Source of the DNA: a bacterium
GTDB taxonomy: Bacteria > Verrucomicrobiota > Kiritimatiellia > UBA8416 > CAMZLY01
Direction: 5' to 3'
Length of the DNA: 11,385 nt
Assembly (NCBI GenBank): GCA_030632465.1
Contig: DAOVUR010000041.1
Location: forward strand, 1 to 11,385
The translations under genes and the position numbers were made by a program. Positions 1-5,558 of the stretch are shown here, piece by piece. The notes beneath the pieces are model-generated. The model saw only the letters and a program-made list of their open reading frames with translations, searched no databases and was not told the origin of the DNA. Position 1 is the stretch's first letter; each line of letters begins with the position of its first letter.

Positions 1-121
1 AGAAGGCATAAAGATAACGGTTGACTGGTATCTAGCTAATAAGCCTTGGTGGGAACGTATTCGTAGTGGCGATTACTTGAAGTATTATGCGGATATGTAT
101 CAGCATCGTTTAGATAGTTAA
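1..121 (+). CDS. rmlB: dTDP-glucose 4,6-dehydratase, C-terminal end only
   Basis: Only the last 39 codons are in the window, read in frame from base 2 to a TAA at 119-121. The visible peptide contains TVDWYLANKPWWERIRSGDY, which fits the end of RmlB-type short-chain dehydrogenases: a helix, then VxWYLxNxxWW, then a short tail. In that family the enzyme is cytoplasmic and turns dTDP-glucose into dTDP-4-keto-6-deoxyglucose for rhamnose and other deoxysugars of surface glycans. The NAD-binding domain and catalytic residues lie outside the window, so activity cannot be judged. The stop codon lies in a short run of AATARTG-like 7-bp units. A related sugar epimerase or dehydratase is possible but less likely, because the WW-R-SGDY ending is characteristic. 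Confidence 0.85.
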   Translation, partial: EGIKITVDWYLANKPWWERIRSGDYLKYYADMYQHRLDS

Positions 122-133
122 TAATGAATAGTG
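113..133 (+). repeat. Short 7-bp tandem array over the rmlB stop codon
   Basis: Three 7-bp units, GATAGTT, AATAATG and AATAGTG, run across the TAA stop at 119-121. In coding sense the last two match the arrays at the ends of parE and the NSS transporter (GAATAGT/GAATAAT in another phase). This is the shortest and least certain of the five arrays. Confidence 0.5.
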
Positions 134-143
134 GTTGTGGTAA

Positions 144-232
144 TACGAGGGCATTTCGGCTCCGCTCAATGACCTCGTAAGTGGTTTGGTTCATAGGACG
201 AGGGCATTTCGGCTCCGCTCAATGACCTCTTA
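144..232. repeat. Two copies of a 32-bp palindromic repeat between rmlB and the YihY-family gene
   Basis: Bases 145-176 and 198-229 are identical over 32 bp, at an offset of 53 bp. In the first copy, arms 144-155 (TACGAGGGCATT) and 168-179 (AATGACCTCGTA) pair at 11 of 12 positions around a 12-base loop. In the second copy the inner pairs remain but the outer arm is broken by changes at 230 and 232. No T-run follows either copy, so these look more like dispersed extragenic palindromes than Rho-independent terminators. They fill most of the gap between the two genes. Confidence 0.8.
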
Positions 233-266
233 ATGCAGTAGAGGTTGTTTTGAAAGGGATTGTGAC

Positions 267-1739
267 ATGAAGATAGGCGAGATTTTTGAGGCAGTTGTAC
301 ATGGTGTTAAGCGCGCTTGGAAATTTATTACGAGTGATGTCTGGGATATAGATATTAAATCTCTTGCGCCAAAAAAAGGTTTTGCTATTAGGTTTGTGCG
401 GGTTATTCATTTAGTATTTAAGGGGTTTCGTGATGATGAATGCCCTTTACACGCTTCTGCACTTACGTATAGTACGCTGATGTCATTTGTTCCGGTACTG
501 GCAATATCGCTGGCACTCGCTAGAGGATTAGGTGGTGCTGATGCCGCTAAAACTAAGATTCAGGAAGGTGTTAATGAGTGGACGCAATCTTTTGCTGCTC
601 AAACTACAGTGGAGATGCCTGTAGAGGTGACCACTGTTGTACCCGAAGCTAGTGGTCTAGAGGACGCTACTGTACATGGTAACCCTGGTGAGTTAGCTAC
701 TCAGATAAATGAAATGGTTGAGACTGGGTTTGATAAAGTTGAAAATATCAACTTTGCTTCGCTTGGTGGTGTTGGATTGATACTGCTGTTGTGGATGGTG
801 ATTGCTGTGCTTGGTCGTGTGGAAGGATCATTTAATCAGGTATGGGGTATTGCTAAAGGTCGTCCAGTATGGAGGAGATTTACCGATTATTTAAGTATCC
901 TTATTTTATTACCTATTCTGATTGTAGCAACATACTCTTTGCCCGTAGCAGATTTTATAATTAATCATTCAGGCGAGGCTGCTGGCGCAGTGAAGAGTAT
1001 ACTCTCTTCTGATTTATTACGGCGTGTAACATTTACCTTTATGACAACACTATGCTTTGGGTTTACCATTATGTTTATGCCTAACACCAAAGTTAAGCTG
1101 TGGCCGGGACTTGCTGGTGGTTTTGTTTCTGGTATGTTGTTTATTGGCTGGCTTTGGATTTGTGCTGCTATTCAGGTAGGTGCCGTGAAATATGGCAAGA
1201 TATATGGAAGCTTTGCTGTAGTACCAATTATTCTAGCTTGGGTTTATGTGAGTTGGCAGATTGTGCTGTTTGGGGCAGAGGTTGCTTTTGCGGTACAAAA
1301 CTGCACCACATACCGTATGGAACAAGGCTCAGAGCGGGCCAGCTTTAAGGCGAGAACCATTCTTGCGATTAGTCTTGTATTAGAGGCGTCAAAACGGATG
1401 TTAGGTGATAATAGTGGAAGCTTGAATATTGAAGAGTATGCAAGAGAAAGAAATGTTCCTGTACGGTTGCTTAATGAGGTTACAAAAGAGCTGACCGACC
1501 TTGGCATATTTGCCGAAGTTCATGATGATGGAGGGCTCTTTGTTATGCTGAAAGCACCTGGCAGTCTGTTGATTTATGATTTGGTAAAAAGCTTTTCAGA
1601 TTTTGGTGTTGCTCCAGTAAAACTTGGGCTTGGCAGTATTGATCCTGCGTTGGAACAAGTGCTGGAACAGCTTGATAGAGGTGTCGTGGCAGGATTACAG
1701 GGAGTGACGGTTTTGCAGGTTGCGCAAGAGATGGCTTGA
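267..1739 (+). CDS. YihY/BrkB-family inner-membrane protein with C-terminal extension
   Basis: The protein has 490 residues. An AAAGGGA Shine-Dalgarno-like stretch at 253-259 supports the ATG at 267. Hydrophobic segments lie near residues 65-87, 167-187, 206-229, 255-273, 279-301 and 314-342, the six-helix plan of the YihY/BrkB family. Family signatures are visible: HASALTYSTLMSFVPVLAIS near 62-81 and YGKIYGSFAVVPIILAWVYV near 309-328. The family was once called ribonuclease BN, but RNase BN activity belongs to another protein and the role of YihY proteins is unsettled. Two parts exceed the minimal family. A polar loop of about 75 residues (90-165) follows the first membrane helix. A soluble tail (about 360-490) contains a helix-turn-helix-like stretch (residues 386-415) resembling the winged-helix tails of some long family members. 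No promoter was identified. Confidence 0.9.
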   Translation: MKIGEIFEAVVHGVKRAWKFITSDVWDIDIKSLAPKKGFAIRFVRVIHLVFKGFRDDECPLHASALTYSTLMSFVPVLAISLALARGLGGADAAKTKIQEGVNEWTQSFAAQTTVEMPVEVTTVVPEASGLEDATVHGNPGELATQINEMVETGFDKVENINFASLGGVGLILLLWMVIAVLGRVEGSFNQVWGIAKGRPVWRRFTDYLSILILLPILIVATYSLPVADFIINHSGEAAGAVKSILSSDLLRRVTFTFMTTLCFGFTIMFMPNTKVKLWPGLAGGFVSGMLFIGWLWICAAIQVGAVKYGKIYGSFAVVPIILAWVYVSWQIVLFGAEVAFAVQNCTTYRMEQGSERASFKARTILAISLVLEASKRMLGDNSGSLNIEEYARERNVPVRLLNEVTKELTDLGIFAEVHDDGGLFVMLKAPGSLLIYDLVKSFSDFGVAPVKLGLGSIDPALEQVLEQLDRGVVAGLQGVTVLQVAQEMA

Positions 1740-1756
1740 GTGAATTCCTTTTAGTA

Positions 1757-1800
1757 AAACAGCTTTCCATAGCTGTTTAATCAGCATCGGAGTGCTGATT
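1757..1800. other. Two adjacent perfect hairpins downstream of the YihY-family gene
   Basis: AAACAGCT (1757-1764) pairs with AGCTGTTT (1771-1778) around TTCCAT. With no gap, AATCAGCA (1779-1786) then pairs with TGCTGATT (1793-1800) around TCGGAG. Each stem is 8 bp without mismatch. The pair starts 17 bases after the stop of the YihY-family gene, a place expected for transcript ends. No T-run follows on either strand, so a canonical intrinsic terminator is not supported. An RNA-stabilising or Rho-linked 3' structure, or a repeat element, is equally possible. Confidence 0.6.
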
Positions 1801-1860
1801 TACCGCCCTTGCTAAATGCCTTTTTGAAAAGTTATGAATTTTTCTGAATCAGAAGTAGAA

Positions 1861-1888
1861 AATCATTTTGTCCGTTAATCATTTTGTC
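1861..1888 (+). promoter_or_regulatory. Paired AATCATTTTGTC motif upstream of the helicase gene
   Basis: Two exact copies of the 12-mer AATCATTTTGTC occupy 1861-1872 and 1877-1888, separated by CGTT, so their centres are 16 bp apart. The second copy ends 28 bp before the GTG start of the helicase. The same 12-mer recurs upstream of parC. The spacing would suit two protein subunits on roughly the same face of the helix, but a dispersed repeat without function fits too. No convincing -35/-10 pair was found here. Confidence 0.45.
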
Positions 1889-1916
1889 AAAAAAAATATT
1901 AGGAGTACGAAGTTAA

Positions 1917-3848
1917 GTGTTAGATTTAAAGAAGATTTTGAATGAGGAGCAGTATGTTGCGGCAACAGCTCCGGATGGAGCGATATTAGTATTAGCAGCA
2001 GCGGGAACAGGCAAGACGAGAACCTTGGTGTATCGTATGGCGTGGCTTGTTGAAGATAAGGGCGTTACACCTGACCGAGTGTTGTTGCTTACTTTCACAA
2101 ATAAAGCAGCTCGCGAGATGCTGGAACGTGCTAATGAGGTTATTGGTACTGGGATTGCCGGTATATGGGGTGGGACTTTTCATCACATGGCAAATAGGAT
2201 TTTACGGCGTTACGGCAGGCATCTTGGTTATCCACCAGACTTCCCCATTATTGATCGTGATGATGCGCGTACTATTGTGGGACAGAGCCTCAAAGAGCTT
2301 AAGCTGAACAGTAAAGATTTTCTTAAAAAAGATGTGTTGCTATCACTTTTTGGTACGGGCGTAAACTCAAAGGATTCTTTAGAGGATATTGTTTATGAGC
2401 GTTATAATGATAGCGCTATTGAGCCTAGTGATGTGTTATCTGTGCATAAGATGTATGAGAAGAAAAAGCGTGAATTAAACGCTATGGATTTTGATGATCT
2501 TCTTGTTAACTGTCTGCGTCTGTTTAAGGAGCAGCCGCGTGTCCTTGAGCAGTATCAAGAAAAGTTTCTTCATATTCTGGTAGATGAGTATCAAGATACA
2601 AACCCGATACAGGCAGAGCTTATTGACTGTCTTGCCGCACGTAATGGTAATATTTTTGTGGTTGGTGATGACTTCCAGTGTATTTACTCGTGGCGTGGTG
2701 CTGATTTCAGAAACATTATGTCTTTTCCTGAGCGTTATCCTAATGCGTCAATTCATAAGTTAGAGACAAACTATAGAAGCGTACCTGAGGTGCTGGCGGT
2801 GGCGAATGCCTGTATTGCTGGTAATCCCGAACAGTTCCAAAAAGAGCTTAAAGCGACTCGTGAGGCCTATAAGAAGCCACGTGTGGCGATGATCCGTGAT
2901 GGTTATGATCAGGCTAGGTATGTGGTGCGATTAATTAATGAGCTTATCTATGATGGTTGTAAAGCGTCTGAGATAGCCGTTTTGTACCGTGCTCATTTTC
3001 ACTCGATGGAGTTGCAGCTTGAGTTATCACGTGCAAAGATGCCGCATGTCATAACTTCGGGGTTACGATTTTTTGAGCAGAAGCATGTTAAAGATGTCTG
3101 TAGTGTTGTTAAACTAGTGGCGTCACCTAGCGATGAATTATCATTTAGGCGGTTGTTAGAGTTGTTGCCTCGGGTGGGTGAACGTACGGCGATAAAAGTC
3201 TGGCAAAAGCTTGGTAGCCGATTTGATGTTATGAATTCTGAACAGCGAGAAATTGTTCGTTCAAGCATAAGTGCTGTTGCACGACCATTATGGGACGCTA
3301 TAGAACCGGTTCTTACTGATTATGTTGGCGAGAGAACTGGGCGTGACGCAGGTGAAATTATTGCTAGATTCTTGGCTATGTTCTATAAAGATTATGCAGT
3401 AAAGAATTATGATAATGCTGAGCGGCGTATAGATGATATTAAGGAGTTGATGATTCATGCTGGGCGTTGCGAGACTATAGAGGCGTTCTTGAGTGATATG
3501 GCGCTGTTAACTAATACTGATACAGCAGAGAAAGAGGATGATTTCGATTCTGATGCATCAATTAGACTGAGCACTGTTCATCAGGCTAAAGGTCTGGAAT
3601 GGTCGGTAGTGATTATATTGTGGGCATCAGAAGGTATGTTTCCGTCGCCACGTTCTGTTGATGAATCTATTGAAGGTGAAGCCGAAGAGCGGCGCCTCTT
3701 TTATGTGGCTGTTACCCGCGCTAAAGATGACCTTATAATATGTGCACCTGAGATGCGGCGTATGCGTGATGGCGGTGTTATGTTTCATGACCCATCGCGC
3801 TTTGTGACAGAGATCCCGCAGGGACTATTGCAGAGAGCGTATAATTGA
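1917..3848 (+). CDS. UvrD/Rep/PcrA-type superfamily 1 DNA helicase
   Basis: The protein has 643 residues and all superfamily 1A helicase motifs in order: Q motif around LNEEQ (8-12), Walker A AAGTGKT (28-34), motif Ia LLTFTNKAAREML (57-69), Walker B DEYQDT (223-228), motif III GDDFQCIYSWRGA (250-262), motif IV NYRS (285-288), motif V STVHQAKGLEW (552-562) and motif VI RLFYVAVTRAKDDL (593-606). The family uses ATP to move 3' to 5' on single-stranded DNA, in repair and replication restart. The start is GTG at 1917, chosen because AGGAG lies at 1901-1905, 11 bases upstream. At 643 residues it is slightly shorter than E. coli Rep and clearly shorter than UvrD and PcrA, so the C-terminal tail is brief. 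The motif III residue usually Ser is Cys255. I cannot tell Rep, PcrA and UvrD apart from the sequence alone, so no symbol is given. Confidence 0.93.
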   Translation: MLDLKKILNEEQYVAATAPDGAILVLAAAGTGKTRTLVYRMAWLVEDKGVTPDRVLLLTFTNKAAREMLERANEVIGTGIAGIWGGTFHHMANRILRRYGRHLGYPPDFPIIDRDDARTIVGQSLKELKLNSKDFLKKDVLLSLFGTGVNSKDSLEDIVYERYNDSAIEPSDVLSVHKMYEKKKRELNAMDFDDLLVNCLRLFKEQPRVLEQYQEKFLHILVDEYQDTNPIQAELIDCLAARNGNIFVVGDDFQCIYSWRGADFRNIMSFPERYPNASIHKLETNYRSVPEVLAVANACIAGNPEQFQKELKATREAYKKPRVAMIRDGYDQARYVVRLINELIYDGCKASEIAVLYRAHFHSMELQLELSRAKMPHVITSGLRFFEQKHVKDVCSVVKLVASPSDELSFRRLLELLPRVGERTAIKVWQKLGSRFDVMNSEQREIVRSSISAVARPLWDAIEPVLTDYVGERTGRDAGEIIARFLAMFYKDYAVKNYDNAERRIDDIKELMIHAGRCETIEAFLSDMALLTNTDTAEKEDDFDSDASIRLSTVHQAKGLEWSVVIILWASEGMFPSPRSVDESIEGEAEERRLFYVAVTRAKDDLIICAPEMRRMRDGGVMFHDPSRFVTEIPQGLLQRAYN

Positions 3849-3868
3849 AAATTGAAAGTTGAAAATGA
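3841..3868 (+). repeat. 7-bp tandem array over the helicase stop codon
   Basis: Four 7-bp units follow one another without gaps: ATAATTG, AAAATTG, AAAGTTG and AAAATGA. The TGA stop at 3846-3848 is formed at the join of the first two units. The consensus word AAAATTG differs from those at the other gene ends, but the 7-bp step and the position over the stop codon are the same. Confidence 0.7.
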
Positions 3869-4178
3869 ATAAAGACAATATAGTTAATAATCAAACACGT
3901 ATATTATACGACGCTTTGCGCCTAATAAACTATCTGTTTTCGGAAAGTAATTGTTACCGAGCAAATTGCGATTGGCTGTTACCAGCCAAATTAAAACGAT
4001 AGAAGATTCTCGCGCTATCATCAGGCTTCGCACGCTACGCCCGGACAAGTCATGGATAAATCATACCGACAGCTCCGCAGTCAGGCAGATGAATCCCATT
4101 CCCGTAATATATTTCATACTTTACTGAATAGCTATGGAAAGCTGTTTTACTGGGCGTGTCTTGCCGAATGGTGGCTCG

Positions 4179-4207
4179 TGCGGAGAATAATAGCGTTATT
4201 CTCCGCA
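4179..4207. other. Perfect 12-bp hairpin upstream of the Fic gene
   Basis: TGCGGAGAATAA (4179-4190) pairs fully with TTATTCTCCGCA (4196-4207) around the loop TAGCG. It ends about 18 bp before the candidate -35 box of the Fic gene. The + strand continues with AAAA, not T, so it is not a terminator for the helicase. It could be an operator-like dyad or a repeat element. Confidence 0.65.
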
Positions 4208-4225
4208 AAATATGCATGGAATATC

Positions 4226-4253
4226 TTTACATGGTGGTAAAAGATGGTATATT
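4226..4253 (+). promoter_or_regulatory. Candidate sigma-70-type promoter for the Fic gene
   Basis: TTTACA at 4226-4231 and TATATT at 4248-4253 are separated by 16 bp and lie 24 bp before the ATG at 4278. Both boxes are close to consensus, but the surrounding DNA is AT-rich, so chance matches are likely. Confidence 0.35.
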
Positions 4254-4277
4254 CACTGTAGATTATGCGGGGAAAAG

Positions 4278-5378
4278 ATGAAAACTTATATCTATCAGCA
4301 AGGTGATTGGCCTAAATTCAGGTGGGATGACCAGCAATTATTGGAAATTTTGGGGCGTGTTCGATATATTCAAGGTAAAATTCTTGGAAGAATGGAATCG
4401 CTTGGCTTTGAGCTACGAAAAGAAGCGGTATTAGAAACGTTAACTGCTGATGTTTTGAAATCTAGCGAAATTGAAGGCGAAATATTAGATCAGGATCAAG
4501 TTAGGTCTTCAGTGGCAAGAAAACTTGGTATGGATATAGCTGGATTAATTCCGTCAGATAGGGGTGTTGATGGTATTGTGGATATGCTAGTGGATGCAAC
4601 GCAGAATTATGGTAAACCATTCACTATGGCGCGTCTATACAATTGGCATTGTGCATTATTTCCGATGGGGCGGAGTGGAATGTATGAAATAGTTACAGGT
4701 AACTGGCGTGATGATTCGCGTGGTCCTATGCAGGTTGTTTCTGGTTCAATAGAAAAAAGTAGGGTACATTATCAAGCACCGGCTGCACATTTAGTTCCTC
4801 ATGAAATGAAAAAGTATTTAGACTGGGTTAATAACAGTCAGGCTACTGATTTGGTTATTAAAGCTGGAATAGCACATTTATGGTTTATATCTATACATCC
4901 ATTTGAGGATGGAAATGGGCGTATTGCACGGGCTATTACTGATATGCTTTTAGCAAAAGCTGACGGTGTTTCACAAAGATTTTATAGCATGTCATCACAG
5001 ATTAGACTTGATAGAAAAGAATATTATGAAGTTTTGGAGAAGACTCAAAAAGGAAGCTTGGATATTACAGACTGGCTGTACTGGTTTTTAAGTTGTTTAT
5101 ATAAGGCTCTTGAAGCATCAAATGATATACTTTCTAAAACTATTTTTAAGCATGAGTTTTGGGTACGAAGTAGTATGCTTTTGAATAATGAAAGGCAGAA
5201 AAAAATGCTTAATAAACTTCTTGATGGATGTACTGGAAATATGACCACCTCAAAATGGGCAAAAATCACAAAATGTTCACCTGATACAGCATTGCGTGAT
5301 ATTCAAGACTTAATCAGTAAAGATATATTGCGTAAAAATATGAGTGGTGGGCGAAGTACAAGTTATGAATTATTTTAA
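4278..5378 (+). CDS. Fic-domain protein of the DUF4172 type (putative AMP transferase, self-inhibited)
   Basis: The protein has 366 residues. The ATG at 4278 is preferred over an in-frame ATG at 4212 because family members begin near MKTYIYQQGDWPKFRWD and GGGGA lies at 4269-4273. The DUF4172 domain spans about residues 1-85. It ends with SSEIEG (62-67), which fits the (S/T)xxxE(G/N) inhibitory motif, with Glu66 expected to block ATP binding as in class II Fic proteins. The core carries HPFEDGNGRIAR (207-218) with His207, Asp211 and Arg215, so the active site looks intact. The C-terminal part (about 300-366) resembles a winged helix. Fic enzymes typically move AMP from ATP to hydroxyl side chains of proteins; the target here is unknown. 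No separate antitoxin is evident. The gene reads more AT-rich than its neighbours, which hints at transfer. Confidence 0.92.
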   Translation: MKTYIYQQGDWPKFRWDDQQLLEILGRVRYIQGKILGRMESLGFELRKEAVLETLTADVLKSSEIEGEILDQDQVRSSVARKLGMDIAGLIPSDRGVDGIVDMLVDATQNYGKPFTMARLYNWHCALFPMGRSGMYEIVTGNWRDDSRGPMQVVSGSIEKSRVHYQAPAAHLVPHEMKKYLDWVNNSQATDLVIKAGIAHLWFISIHPFEDGNGRIARAITDMLLAKADGVSQRFYSMSSQIRLDRKEYYEVLEKTQKGSLDITDWLYWFLSCLYKALEASNDILSKTIFKHEFWVRSSMLLNNERQKKMLNKLLDGCTGNMTTSKWAKITKCSPDTALRDIQDLISKDILRKNMSGGRSTSYELF

Positions 5379-5480
5379 AGGATAATGAGTATTCTTGTCT
5401 GATCACAATAAATCAATATGTGTCGTGGAAAATCACCTTTTCCGGAGGTCGAGTTAGTTGGATGGGAATCCTTCAGTGGC

Positions 5481-5505
5481 AAGAAAGATTGGCCGAGATG
5501 GCCAA
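5481..5505 (-). terminator. Possible intrinsic terminator for parC
   Basis: Read on the - strand, TTGGCC (5505-5500) and GGCCAA (5494-5489) form a 6-bp stem around a 5-base loop. The T-rich run TCTTTCTT (5488-5481) follows directly. It lies about 55 bases after the parC stop. The stem is short and the T-run is interrupted twice, so this is a weak candidate. Confidence 0.35.
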
Positions 5506-5521
5506 CGCTATACACAAAAAG

Positions 5522-5556
5522 TAAAACTAAAAACTGTCCACTGAGAACTGATAACT
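5522..5556 (-). repeat. 7-bp tandem array directly after the parC stop codon
   Basis: Five 7-bp units on the + strand, TAAAACT, AAAAACT, GTCCACT, GAGAACT and GATAACT, run without gaps. The array starts two bases beyond the parC stop (TAG, 5561-5559 on the - strand). The shared part is the last four bases, (A/C)ACT. This word differs from those at parE and the helicase. Confidence 0.65.
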
Positions 5557-5558
5557 TT

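Larger units (their letters stand above)
3849..4277. other. 430-bp gap between helicase and Fic gene, no supported gene
   Basis: Several short open frames overlap here: 3865-4002 (45 aa), 3951-4127 (58 aa, TTG start), 4052-4240 (62 aa) and 4168-4281 (37 aa). None has a good Shine-Dalgarno site or a recognisable motif. The last ends in an ATGA overlap with the Fic start. A hairpin with TTGGCTG (3972-3978) and CAGCCAA (3983-3989) lies 124 bases after the helicase stop, with no T-run. The gap may hold remains of a decayed gene or part of a transferred segment that carries Fic. I see no RNA gene. Confidence 0.5.

Noticed and set aside
1757..1800. Rho-independent terminator
   Set aside because: Both stems are good but no T-run follows on either strand.
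3865..4002. 45-codon open frame after the helicase
   Set aside because: Begins in the 7-bp repeat array, lacks a ribosome site and has no recognisable motif.
4052..4240. 62-codon open frame upstream of fic
   Set aside because: No Shine-Dalgarno site, Trp-rich and odd composition, overlaps a perfect hairpin and other equally long chance frames.
4212..4277. Upstream in-frame start for Fic at 4212
   Set aside because: The added 22 residues do not resemble the family N-terminus; family proteins begin at MKTYIY and a GGGGA ribosome site precedes 4278. The candidate promoter would also lie inside the longer frame.
5427..5443. GGAAAA/TTTTCC hairpin as terminator of fic
   Set aside because: Only a 6-bp AT-rich stem, with GGAGG rather than a T-run after it.
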